Shown here piece by piece: positions 16,356-23,874 of a stretch of 29,568 bases of DNA. Each line of letters opens with the position of its first letter. The first letter of the stretch is position 1. The stretch is taken from IMG/VR virus record IMGVR_UViG_3300044546_000742, positions 1 to 29,568 of that record, one strand, 5' to 3'. The notes under the pieces were generated by a model. It searched no databases. It saw nothing but the letters and a program-made list of their open reading frames with translations, and had not been told where the DNA came from. This DNA is from a virus. Position numbers and translations under genes: made by a program.

Positions 16356-16511
16356 ATGGGACGACCTAAAAAAGAAGAGAAAGATAAAAAGATTAAAATT
16401 GGTATAACAATTGACCGAGAACTTTATAATCAAATTAAAAAAGATAAAATAATGCCTTCCCGAATTATAGAAAAACTAGTTAAAGAATATTATGAAAACA
16501 AAAATTTGTAG
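16356..16511 (+). CDS. 51-aa ribbon-helix-helix-like DNA-binding protein preceding HNH endonuclease
   Basis: The sequence begins MGRPKKEEKDKKIKIGITI and ends KEYYENKNL. Layout is a basic tail, one beta strand (KIKIGITI) and two helices, as in Arc/CopG RHH proteins. It aligns end to end with the minus-strand protein at 6705-6860 (GRP/ARP start, K-x-G-I-x-(I/L)-D-R-(E/D)-L core, KEYY ending). Its last 20 nt overlap the HNH start, the same overlap as in the other copy. Likely role: cassette repressor or DNA-targeting partner of the nuclease (inference). Confidence 0.72.
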   Translation: MGRPKKEEKDKKIKIGITIDRELYNQIKKDKIMPSRIIEKLVKEYYENKNL

Positions 16512-17145
16512 TAAGTGTAAAGAAGAAAAAGATATTAATATGTTTTATACCGGCAGACCCGAATGTAAAAGTTGTAAATTACTTAGAGATAAATCTTATT
16601 ATGATTTAAATAAAGAAATAATACTAAATAAAAATAAATTATATTGGGAAAATAATAAAGAAACAATAACAAATAGACATAAAGAATATTGGGAAAATAA
16701 TAAAGAAAAATGTAAAGACCTTCAAAAAACTTATAGGTTAAATAATGTCGAGAAAGAATCTAATAGACGTAAATTATGGTTAAAATCTAACAAATGTCGA
16801 ATTAATGATTATAGAAAAAAACAAAGGTTAGAACATCCGACTTATAGATTATCGGAAAATATTAGACGAAGATTAAATACTTTTTTAAAATCAAATAATG
16901 TTACTAAAAAAAACAAAACATTTGATATTGTTGGTTGTTCTCCGGAATTCCTTAAAGAGTATTTAGAACAAAAATTTACAGAAGGAATGTCTTGGAAGTT
17001 AATGGGACAACACATTCATATCGACCACATAATCCCTTTATCATCGGCAAACACCGAAGAAGAACTATATAAACTTTGTCATTATACAAACCTTCAACCA
17101 TTATGGGCTTTTGATAATTTAAGTAAGGGAAGTAAAATATTATAA
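16492..17145 (+). CDS. HNH homing-type endonuclease with N-terminal zinc-binding motif
   Basis: 217 aa. Two CxxC pairs (C6/C9, C25/C28) form an N-terminal zinc site. A Lys/Asn-rich middle contains repeated YWENNKE units (51-57, 66-72). The C-terminal HNH domain has DHIIP (178-182), NLQPLW (200-205) and a last Asn (N209). It is a paralogue of the 6110-6724 protein, with the last 75 residues strongly conserved and the middle diverged. That pattern is expected if both keep cleavage chemistry but differ in target recognition. It lies directly after the polymerase gene and before a bidirectional-looking terminator. Probably a free-standing homing endonuclease. The cut site is not known. Confidence 0.86.
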   Translation: MKTKICSKCKEEKDINMFYTGRPECKSCKLLRDKSYYDLNKEIILNKNKLYWENNKETITNRHKEYWENNKEKCKDLQKTYRLNNVEKESNRRKLWLKSNKCRINDYRKKQRLEHPTYRLSENIRRRLNTFLKSNNVTKKNKTFDIVGCSPEFLKEYLEQKFTEGMSWKLMGQHIHIDHIIPLSSANTEEELYKLCHYTNLQPLWAFDNLSKGSKIL

Positions 17146-17150
17146 ACAGA

Positions 17151-17177
17151 AAAGGTGTCGTTAGACACCTTTTTTTA
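17151..17177 (+). terminator. Rho-independent terminator between convergent genes
   Basis: Stem ggtgtc (17154-17159) pairs with gacacc (17164-17169), extended by flanking AAA/TTT, with a gtta loop and then a T run (17170-17176). The T run overlaps the start of the convergent minus-strand gene's 3' end. It mainly serves the plus strand, and the four A on the left could give weak minus-strand function. Confidence 0.85.
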
Positions 17178-17519
17178 TTCTAATTTTAAACCATCAGAAC
17201 TAATAATGTACCAGTTACCCTCAACTCTAAAAAATTCAACCGCGGCACCTCGGTCAATAAATATTTCGTCATATTGTTCGTCAATTAGACCCATCATAGG
17301 TAAAATCATTACTTTTGTTAAAGTTTTAATTACAATATGTTCTGTAGTATTTTGGTCTAAAATAATTTTACAATTAGGAACATCTTTAACTAAGATGAAT
17401 TCTTCACCAATTGTTCTATGTTCCGGGATTGTAATTATTTGAATTGCCGGTTTATTTGGTAGGTTCGACATTGAACCGAATAATTTGTTTCCAATTTTTG
17501 TTCTTGTTATAAAAGTCAT
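17175..17519 (-). CDS. Small protein of unknown function downstream of neck-like gene
   Basis: 114 aa, not recognised. It starts MTFITRTKIGN, is rich in Ile/Val/Thr with likely beta strands, and ends with a GNWYIISSDG segment of the type seen in small phage structural or decoration proteins. There is no Cys cluster, membrane segment or signal peptide. It starts 5 nt after the stop of the neck-like gene on the same strand, so it is co-transcribed with it. This suggests a virion or assembly role. Confidence that it is a real gene is good. The function is open. Confidence 0.55.
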   Translation of the reverse strand: MTFITRTKIGNKLFGSMSNLPNKPAIQIITIPEHRTIGEEFILVKDVPNCKIILDQNTTEHIVIKTLTKVMILPMMGLIDEQYDEIFIDRGAAVEFFRVEGNWYIISSDGLKLE

Positions 17520-17524
17520 ATAAA

Positions 17525-18646
17525 TTAAATTACGTATATTTGTCTTGGCATTGCTCTAAATCTCAAACTAGTGTTAAGGTCAGTTGCAATTTTGGCCTCT
17601 CTCTCCATAACTCGTTCAGGTTTAAGTCTTGTTAATCTACCTTCAGTACCAATTAACTCTTCAATTAACTTTGTTTTTTCGTCTTTAGCTTCAGTCGATA
17701 ACGATAGATAATCCATTGTTAATTCACTATCCGGTGTTTTGATATTCCCACTAAATTTACCACGAACTCTTGATAATGTTTCCTTCACGTATGCCGTAAA
17801 CCAACGACGAACCCAAACTTGAGCAGGATTATTTAAATCGACCCAATCAATTCCTTCCAAAGGAACATCTGAAGGTAATTTAATGATATCCGGATTTGAT
17901 TTTAAACATTTATCTCTATCAGCAGGTCCAGCATCATAATACCAGTACCAAACACGCCCCCTCTTCATAGTTGCTTGACCAAAATCAAATTTACCCCCCG
18001 GTGTTTGCATTAAATGTAGAGCCTTTTTTCCTTCAGGTAAAGCGGTGATTTTATAAGTTAAATCTCCGGCAATAATTCTTCTTTGTATGTTATTCTCTTG
18101 TAATCTTAATAACATATCAAAAGCTGGCATCATAAACATCGACCCTGACATACCCATTTGTGAAAAACCCCCAGGACCACCTAATCCGGCTGCACCTAAG
18201 GAACCAAATGACCAAGGGTCTAGTAATATACTATTAAGTTCTGCGGGTGTATACCACATTACTTCATTAATTTCTCTATTAGCGGGAATTTCGTAAATTT
18301 GTTGGTTAGGAACTAACTCAACAAAATCTTTTTTAAGTTCCCAATCACCCCCCGCTTGTAGTCCAACAATTTTGGAGTAGGCGTAAGTATAACGAGTTTC
18401 ATAATCCAAACTTTTGGTGATGAATGCTCGTGATAATGATTGTGTATCTAAATTTAAATTTGCTAATGATGTCCATTGAGATTCAATTAACCAATCTTGA
18501 ATATATTGTGAATAATCACTAATTGATAATTCCATTAAACTATCCATCATTTCGTCTTCGATTTCAATTGAACGAAGTGGTGCTCCCAATAAGTGTTTGA
18601 TTCTTGTGTAAAGTTGGGTTCTTTCCGGTTCTGCAATTCCAGCCAT
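17525..18646 (-). CDS. Putative neck / head-tail connector protein (gp13-like)
   Basis: 373 aa, soluble, with a helical N-terminus (RTQLYTRIKHLLGAPLRSIEIEDEMMDSLM...), a beta segment (FVELVPNQQIYEIPANREINEV, split here by a Gly-rich loop), a Gly/Met-rich low-complexity stretch (about 145-172), and a charged helical C-terminus. The pattern of an N-terminal helical bundle binding below the portal followed by a beta domain fits adaptor/neck proteins, and T4 gp13 (309 aa) is the nearest candidate. Position supports this: gp14-, gp15-, gp18- and gp19-like genes follow on the other strand. It has its own TATTTATA motif upstream, separating it from the helicase and nuclease. The assignment relies on context and overall pattern, not on a decisive motif. 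Confidence 0.5.
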   Translation of the reverse strand: MAGIAEPERTQLYTRIKHLLGAPLRSIEIEDEMMDSLMELSISDYSQYIQDWLIESQWTSLANLNLDTQSLSRAFITKSLDYETRYTYAYSKIVGLQAGGDWELKKDFVELVPNQQIYEIPANREINEVMWYTPAELNSILLDPWSFGSLGAAGLGGPGGFSQMGMSGSMFMMPAFDMLLRLQENNIQRRIIAGDLTYKITALPEGKKALHLMQTPGGKFDFGQATMKRGRVWYWYYDAGPADRDKCLKSNPDIIKLPSDVPLEGIDWVDLNNPAQVWVRRWFTAYVKETLSRVRGKFSGNIKTPDSELTMDYLSLSTEAKDEKTKLIEELIGTEGRLTRLKPERVMEREAKIATDLNTSLRFRAMPRQIYVI

Positions 18647-18663
18647 ATAGATTTGTGTTTCTA

Positions 18664-18671
18664 TATAAATA
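18664..18671 (-). promoter_or_regulatory. Putative late promoter motif TATTTATA for neck-like gene
   Basis: Read on the minus strand, GATATTTATATAGAAAC lies 17 nt before the ATG at 18646, inside the 25-nt gap after the nuclease gene. This would uncouple late expression of the structural gene from the upstream DNA-metabolism genes. Confidence 0.45.
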
Positions 18672-19508
18672 TCAGCTAAGAGTATAAATTAAATTCTCTT
18701 TGTTAAAAACAAAATTACCGTCAATAATTGTTGAATTTTTATTATCAAACACCAAAATTTCTTTATTATTTTTTGAGAAGATTAACCAATCGGTTTTATA
18801 TTTTTTAACATTACCGGCACCCATAACAAATGTTAAATTTTGTTCTCCGATTAAATGGGTGAATGGTTTGATTTGAGCTGTTTTACGTTCATCATTAATA
18901 ATTATTTCACAATCAATTCCACCAATCATATCATCACTACTACCTAATTTACCGATAGGGATAACATTATTAACACCGAATTGTTTTTTAAGAATTTCAA
19001 CTGTTGTGTCTTCTCTTTTTTGACCCCACGCGTGGGTTTGGCCTAACACCATCATAAGTGATTGGAATGTTGAGGAGTTGGTGTTAAAGATTCGGTCTTT
19101 ATATTGTTCGATTATGTTTATAAATTTTTTAACTTCATTTATTTGAGATAGAGCTGTTTGAAATTTGAAAACAATTATTGGATGTTGCATAGACGACAGG
19201 ACTTTATTAACATCTCTAAGAAGAACACAGAAACAACTATAGTTTGTGTTTAATTTGTTGATAACGGAACGACCGGGTTGTTCTAAGTCGTATATACCAT
19301 ATGATTCACCTTCGGAATAACCTCCTTTTATGTAGTAGTTTTCTGAGAATACTTCTCTTAAAACATTATTAATTGAGTTTTTAAAGATTTCTTTAACTCG
19401 GGGGTTTGTGTTAAAAAGTTGTCTAATTTCTTCAATTTGAATTGGAAGACACTTTTCTGCTTTAGTTTGAATAAGTACTAAAGAAACTTTGTTTTCATTA
19501 TTTATCAT
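18672..19508 (-). CDS. Putative restriction-like-fold nuclease (Mrr-type D...QxK variant)
   Basis: 278 aa. The C-terminal half contains a likely PD-(D/E)xK-type core: a helix ending REDTTVEILKKQFG (165-178), then GGIDCEIII (D199) and a strand KTAQIK (Q212, K214). QxK replacing ExK is a known variant in Mrr-like nucleases. The N-terminal half (1-150) is helical and not recognised. It follows the SNF2 helicase gene by 29 nt on the same strand, forming a helicase-nuclease pair. Possible roles are recombination or repair intermediate processing, host DNA breakdown, or counter-defence. The fold assignment is by motif only, so moderate confidence. Confidence 0.5.
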   Translation of the reverse strand: MINNENKVSLVLIQTKAEKCLPIQIEEIRQLFNTNPRVKEIFKNSINNVLREVFSENYYIKGGYSEGESYGIYDLEQPGRSVINKLNTNYSCFCVLLRDVNKVLSSMQHPIIVFKFQTALSQINEVKKFINIIEQYKDRIFNTNSSTFQSLMMVLGQTHAWGQKREDTTVEILKKQFGVNNVIPIGKLGSSDDMIGGIDCEIIINDERKTAQIKPFTHLIGEQNLTFVMGAGNVKKYKTDWLIFSKNNKEILVFDNKNSTIIDGNFVFNKENLIYTLS

Positions 19509-19537
19509 AATAGGCTTGTTTTAATTAAACAACCGAG

Positions 19538-21343
19538 CTATCCCCGATTGTTTATCTTGTTCATAAGTTCTCCAATAAAATCACCTTTATCTTCAATATT
19601 ATCCCCCATTACAGTTCCAATATTTAATTTCTTTTGATTTACCATATCGTAAATGATTGCTTCGACACTGTTATCAAAAATTGGGTAATAAACGGATACT
19701 GAATTTTTTTGTCCGTATCTGTACGCTCTATCTTCTGCTTGGGCTAAATCACCAGGGACAAATGATAGGTCATTAATAATTACGGCTTCAGCTGCGGTTA
19801 GAGTGATACCAACACCTGCGGCCTTTACATTACCAACAAATACTTTAATCTTTTCGTTATCTTGAAATTGGTCCACAGCATATTGTCTTTGAGGTTTTGA
19901 TGTTGAACCATCTAATCTTACGGCTTGTTTTCCAAAATGGTCGGCAATTCTGTTTAATGTTTCGGTAAAGTTGGTAAAGATAATAACTTTTTTGTCTTGT
20001 TCCAAAATATTTTCAGCTAATTCTATCGTATCTTTAATTTTTTCTTCGGCAATCACTTGACGAACCTTCATTAACTTACTGAACTGAACCGTTAGAGATG
20101 TTGATTCATCGGGGTTCTTATTATACCAATCGTAGTATTCCCCCATCAATCCTTCATAAAGTTTTGATTTTAATCTTAAATAAACCGGTGTAATAATTTT
20201 TTCGGGTAAATCTAAAACTTCCGTTTTCAATCTACGTAAAACTTGTCTTGATGTTCGGTCTCTCAATTCTTCTAAGTTTGATGCTCCAGTAACATTCCAT
20301 ATTTTACGAGTTCCCGCAGTAAATTGATAACCTTGACAATATCTAATGGCATAGGCCATCCAATTATTACTTACCGGACTTTCAACCAACGATAATAGGT
20401 TAAAATAATTCATCGGACGGTTAGTCATAGGTGTTCCGGTTAATAACCAAACTCTTTCACATTTTTTAGAAAAACTATTAACCAACTTTGTTCTCGCCGC
20501 TTGTCCGTTACTAACATAATGAGCTTCATCTAAGATAATTAAATCAAAATTTCCTTGTGTGATTAAAGAGTTTTCCTTATTTTTGAGGTCATAGAAGTTT
20601 TTAAGAATATCGTAATTAACAATTACAAAATCATGCTCAATTGAGAAATTTTTACCCTCAGAAATATAAACACTCCTATCAGAATAGTTTTCAATCTCTC
20701 TTTGCCAGTTAATTTTTAAAGATGCCGGACAAATAATAAGTATTTTTTTGGCACCCGTTTCTAAAGCGGCGATAATTGTTGATGTGGTCTTACCTAATCC
20801 CATATCATCGGCAAGGATGAATCTTTTAGACCCGGCAAGTTTTTCGATAGCTTCTTTTTGATGTTCTAATGGTGGTCTATGAGAGTATTTTGAATAATCC
20901 ACAACAATATTCTTAATTGTGTGTGTTTTAATCAAAGCACCTTTCGGTAACCAAAAATCGTGGATAGTTTCGTTCTCCAATATTTTTCCCCAAACGTGGT
21001 AGGATTTTTCTTTCTCAACTAATAGCTTTTCTACCCATACCTGTTCGGGGATTTTAAGTAATAATTTTTCGTCGGCAATTTTTTTGGCAAAGTAGGGGTC
21101 TAAATCAACCCATCGTTTGGCTACCTTTGGTGTAACTTCGTAATAATTTATTATGTAATCGCATTGAGCTCTTGTAGGAAAAAATCGTTTATTTGATTCC
21201 TTTTGAAATTTTAATTTTAAGATGTGGTTGTTTGCTCCCTGATAAGTTCCAAGAAGAGATATTGCTCGTTGTTCTATTGTTAAATTAGAATTATCGGATG
21301 TGTTGTTTTCCAAATTTAATCTTTTTATAGAAATATAACACAT
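19538..21343 (-). CDS. SNF2-family DNA helicase/translocase (SMARCAL1/HARP-like)
   Basis: 601 aa with a complete SF2/SNF2 ATPase: Walker A DDMGLGKTT (179-187, K185), DEAH (272-275), motif III TGTP (302-305), IIFTNF motif IV region (454-459), GVGITLTAA motif V (510-518) and motif VI QAEDRAYRYGQ (535-545). The N-terminal about 155 residues are an accessory region starting with an acidic/Asn-rich tail. It probably remodels forks or recombination intermediates (annealing-helicase activity), a role filled by UvsW in T4, but its motifs are SNF2-type. The start at 21343 is the only upstream Met before the ATPase core. The gap to the divergent plus-strand gene is only 18 nt, so promoters must overlap. 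Confidence 0.9.
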   Translation of the reverse strand: MCYISIKRLNLENNTSDNSNLTIEQRAISLLGTYQGANNHILKLKFQKESNKRFFPTRAQCDYIINYYEVTPKVAKRWVDLDPYFAKKIADEKLLLKIPEQVWVEKLLVEKEKSYHVWGKILENETIHDFWLPKGALIKTHTIKNIVVDYSKYSHRPPLEHQKEAIEKLAGSKRFILADDMGLGKTTSTIIAALETGAKKILIICPASLKINWQREIENYSDRSVYISEGKNFSIEHDFVIVNYDILKNFYDLKNKENSLITQGNFDLIILDEAHYVSNGQAARTKLVNSFSKKCERVWLLTGTPMTNRPMNYFNLLSLVESPVSNNWMAYAIRYCQGYQFTAGTRKIWNVTGASNLEELRDRTSRQVLRRLKTEVLDLPEKIITPVYLRLKSKLYEGLMGEYYDWYNKNPDESTSLTVQFSKLMKVRQVIAEEKIKDTIELAENILEQDKKVIIFTNFTETLNRIADHFGKQAVRLDGSTSKPQRQYAVDQFQDNEKIKVFVGNVKAAGVGITLTAAEAVIINDLSFVPGDLAQAEDRAYRYGQKNSVSVYYPIFDNSVEAIIYDMVNQKKLNIGTVMGDNIEDKGDFIGELMNKINNRG

Positions 21344-21350
21344 TTCTCAA

Positions 21351-21358
21351 TATTTATC
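21351..21358 (+). promoter_or_regulatory. Late-promoter-like motif (TATTTATC) in the 18-nt divergent gap
   Basis: TATTTATC ends 3 nt before the ATG at 21362. Its complement reads GATAAATA toward the helicase gene. The whole intergenic space is 18 nt, so the two divergent transcription units must share or overlap control sequence. Confidence 0.3.
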
Positions 21359-21361
21359 AAT

Positions 21362-21670
21362 ATGAATAATGAACCAATAAACTTTGACCGAGATTATAAG
21401 ATAATTAAAAGGTATTTAGATATAACTAAACCAAGTGGCGTTTCGGATATTGAGTTTGAATTAAGACCAACAGGTGATAAAGACGAATATTATATGAGTA
21501 TAATGTATATTGTTCCTGATGGTAGTAAATATTTAAGTTATGTTGTTACTAAAAATGTTGTACGAAATGAGTGGAATTACCAAATAATAAAAGATATTCA
21601 AAATTATTTTGGATTAAGGGTGATTATTAATAACTCCGGAACAAGAAGTGAAAAATTTAATTATGAATAA
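21362..21670 (+). CDS. Small protein of unknown function, coupled to putative neck gene
   Basis: 102 aa, unrecognised. Acidic N-terminus, then a compact alpha/beta pattern (YYMSIMYIVPDGSKYLSYVV, WNYQIIKDIQNYFGL). The last 8 nt (ATGAATAA) overlap the preferred start of the next gene, so the two are translationally coupled. As first gene of a run leading to neck, terminator and sheath genes, it may be an assembly or chaperone-type protein, but nothing in the sequence shows this. Confidence 0.55.
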   Translation: MNNEPINFDRDYKIIKRYLDITKPSGVSDIEFELRPTGDKDEYYMSIMYIVPDGSKYLSYVVTKNVVRNEWNYQIIKDIQNYFGLRVIINNSGTRSEKFNYE

Positions 21671-22175
21671 TAAAGTACCAATTACAAGAATAGGAAAGTT
21701 CTTCGGAGCCGAGGATTTTACATTAGAACAAGATTTTGGTTCTGAATGGTTGCATAATGATATGAACTTTACATTAGTTCTATACCGTGTTGATAGATAT
21801 AAGACAAAAGCTGATGACGTGTATGGTGAGACATCCGTGGATGGTATCAAGTTTTTACCACCGGTTGAATTTAAAGGATATGTTCAAATTATGGCTCCTG
21901 AGAACAAATATTTAGGAACATCTAAAATTGACCAAATGGAACCGGGTAATATGAAAGTATCTGTCTATCAAAGAGATTTGGAAGAATTGGAAATTGATAT
22001 TAGTTATGGTGATTACATTGGATACTACGAAACTGAAGATAAAGTGAGGTATTACACTGTTAATAACGATGGAAGGGTAACATCAGACAATAAACATACA
22101 ATTGGGGGTTATAAACCGTTCTATAGAACTATTATGGCATCTCCGGTTACAAATAACGAATTTAGAGGATTATAA
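21663..22175 (+). CDS. Putative neck / head-closure protein (gp14-like)
   Basis: 170 aa from the ATG at 21663. An in-frame GTG at 21648 would add five residues, but the ATG gives the same ATGAATAA stop-start overlap seen at 4437, so it is preferred. The sequence has DDVYGE near a basic YRVDRYKTK segment, then a strand-rich region with YGDYIGYYETEDKVRYYTV, a pattern like the barrel of head-closure/neck proteins. T4 gp14 is 256 aa, so this would be short. Position just upstream of gp15-like and sheath genes supports a neck role. No decisive motif is present, so moderate to low confidence. Confidence 0.42.
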   Translation: MNNKVPITRIGKFFGAEDFTLEQDFGSEWLHNDMNFTLVLYRVDRYKTKADDVYGETSVDGIKFLPPVEFKGYVQIMAPENKYLGTSKIDQMEPGNMKVSVYQRDLEELEIDISYGDYIGYYETEDKVRYYTVNNDGRVTSDNKHTIGGYKPFYRTIMASPVTNNEFRGL

Positions 22176-22549
22176 TGAAAGTAGTAATAACAGAGAGTAG
22201 GTTATTTGACGCAATATATAATTATATCGATAATATGTATGATGTTTCCGAACTTACTTTAAAACACCCTGAAGTTTGGGACGATGAAGAAATGTCGGAG
22301 ATTGAAAACTCATATGTAACAGATTTCTACGATTATAATGAAAATTTAATATTTAGTTATTTTGAAAAAGAATATTACGGTAATGATATTGGTAGTAAAT
22401 TTTTTAAAGATTCTGCACCAATTTTAGAGGTTAATGGATACGATTGGCAAAGATTAACTAGTATGTTTGGCAATAATTGGAAGGAACCAATGAAAAAATC
22501 ATTTGAAGATAAATTTGGATTACCGGTTAATACCGTAACAATAGAATAA
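22175..22549 (+). CDS. Small acidic protein of unknown function
   Basis: 124 aa, unrecognised. Rich in Asp/Glu/Tyr, probably helical, with the N-terminus MKVVITESRLFDAIYNYID. The start codon shares one base with the preceding stop (TAATG), so translation is coupled. The ITE-S segment near the N-terminus resembles the (I/L)xE cleavage signal used by T4-type prohead proteases on packaged proteins, which is only a suggestion. Lies between the neck-like and tail-terminator-like genes, so probably a virion or assembly factor. Confidence 0.5.
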   Translation: MKVVITESRLFDAIYNYIDNMYDVSELTLKHPEVWDDEEMSEIENSYVTDFYDYNENLIFSYFEKEYYGNDIGSKFFKDSAPILEVNGYDWQRLTSMFGNNWKEPMKKSFEDKFGLPVNTVTIE

Positions 22550-22561
22550 TAAAACAATAAA

Positions 22562-23596
22562 ATGGGTTTACCAAACAAAATAAAAAAAAATATACCACTA
22601 ACGGAGTCCAAAACTCTTTTACCAAGAAGACACGAACTTTTGGATAAAATCAATAAAGACGGAACTTATCTTCCCAAATCTTTATTGCATGCCGACTTAG
22701 ATAGAGGTTTTTTAGATTTTGTTAAAGACGATTTAAAAGTTGTTGTTGAAGGTAAAACTATTCCAACGGTAGATATTTTAATTACCACTCAGAATTGGGC
22801 TCAATTCACTGAAACTTGGAATTTCCAAAATATAGATAAAAACGCTGAACCCCCATTTATAACTGTTGTTAGAACGCCTGAAGTTAAATTTGGGACTAAT
22901 CCGGCAGTTTTATATAACATACCAAATAGAAGACAATATTTTTACGCTCAAGTTCCAACATTTGACGGACAAAGAAATGGTATGGATGTTTATACTATAC
23001 CTCAACCGGTTCCGGTAGATATTACCTATTCTGTTAAAATTATTTGTAATAGAATGAGAGAATTAAATAAACTTAATCAAATTATTCTTGAGAAGTTTGC
23101 ATCAAGACAGGCATATGCGGTAATTAAGGGTCATTATATTCCTATTGTTATGGGTAATATTGCTGACGAATCGGTATTTGATGTTGAAAAAAGAAAGTAT
23201 TACATTCAAACATATGAATTTACTATGTTGGGGTTTTTAATTGATGAAGACGAATTTGAGGTTTCTCCGGCAATAACAAGGGTATTACAGGTTGTTGAGA
23301 TTGAAAAAAAGACGACAAGACGTAATAAGAAAAAACCTATTGAAGAAGGTCCTGGAAATCAAGCGTTGTTTTTAGTTGGTAATACAACTCTAACACAACT
23401 GTTTAGTTATGTTGTTGATATTAAAATTGGTGAAATAGTTAATATAAGTTCGTTTGATGTTTATATCAACGATGATTATTATGGGACCGATTTGATTTTA
23501 ATACAAATTAACTCTGGTGATGTTCTAAGGTTAGATATTGTTAAAAATGATAACCTATTAGAATCTACAATTCAGTTTATTGATAAGATATTTTAA
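22562..23596 (+). CDS. Putative tail terminator / sheath stabiliser (gp15-like)
   Basis: 344 aa against 272 in T4 gp15. The middle (about 150-225) has a strand-helix-strand layout, with a VDITYSVKIICNRM strand followed by a helix ELNKLNQIILEKFA, typical of tail-terminator folds that cap tube and sheath. The C-terminal about 90 residues (from KKTTRRNKKKP) are an extra beta-rich appendage after a basic linker. It lies directly upstream of the sheath gene in the T4-like order. The 3' end overlaps the convergent RHH gene by 4 nt. Assignment from fold pattern and position. No single diagnostic motif. Confidence 0.5.
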   Translation: MGLPNKIKKNIPLTESKTLLPRRHELLDKINKDGTYLPKSLLHADLDRGFLDFVKDDLKVVVEGKTIPTVDILITTQNWAQFTETWNFQNIDKNAEPPFITVVRTPEVKFGTNPAVLYNIPNRRQYFYAQVPTFDGQRNGMDVYTIPQPVPVDITYSVKIICNRMRELNKLNQIILEKFASRQAYAVIKGHYIPIVMGNIADESVFDVEKRKYYIQTYEFTMLGFLIDEDEFEVSPAITRVLQVVEIEKKTTRRNKKKPIEEGPGNQALFLVGNTTLTQLFSYVVDIKIGEIVNISSFDVYINDDYYGTDLILIQINSGDVLRLDIVKNDNLLESTIQFIDKIF

Positions 23597-23757
23597 TCCT
23601 CACCATAGATATCCTTTGTTGGTTTGCATTTTTCAACAATTAGTCGTTCTAAAAAACGATACATTTTAATTCCCTTCTTTTCGCAGTAGTTTTTAAGAAT
23701 CTCGTGTGATTCCACCGATATCTTTAAATTTTTAATCTTTTTGATGTCTTTATCCAT
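23593..23757 (-). CDS. 54-aa ribbon-helix-helix-like protein between gp15-like and sheath genes
   Basis: Read from the minus strand: starts MDKDIKKIKNLKISVESHE and ends DIYGED. A basic N-terminus, one short strand (NLKISVES) and two helices (EILKNYCEKKG, KMYRFLERLIVEK) match the RHH pattern. It is more distant from the two cassette RHH proteins and has no HNH gene beside it. The stop overlaps the end of the upstream plus-strand gene by 4 nt. It may be an autonomous transcription regulator or the remnant of a lost cassette. Its antisense position before the sheath gene is odd for a structural cluster. Confidence 0.55.
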   Translation of the reverse strand: MDKDIKKIKNLKISVESHEILKNYCEKKGIKMYRFLERLIVEKCKPTKDIYGED

Positions 23758-23836
23758 AAGTAGAAAAAAGGTAGAAAATAATCTCCCTAAAATATAAATA
23801 GTTGCTACGAAGTAAAGTATTTTGGTTTTTTTTTAA

Positions 23837-23844
23837 TATTTATA
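23837..23844 (+). promoter_or_regulatory. Putative late promoter with A/C-rich leader for tail sheath
   Basis: TATTTATA is followed by TATAAATA and then AAACAAGACAAAC (23860-23872), ending just before the ATG at 23875. The leader 13-mer is shared with the DNA polymerase leader at 13459-13471. Confidence 0.55.
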
Positions 23845-23874
23845 TATAAATAAAATTATAAACAAGACAAACTA

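Noticed and set aside
17155-17442. Plus-strand 95-aa ORF
   Set aside because: Lies antisense to the 17175-17519 gene, which has better composition and operon context, and begins inside the terminator.
19538-21343. T4 UvsW assignment for the helicase
   Set aside because: Motif VI (QAEDRAYRYGQ) and DDMGLGKT are SNF2-type. Function may overlap UvsW, but the family differs.
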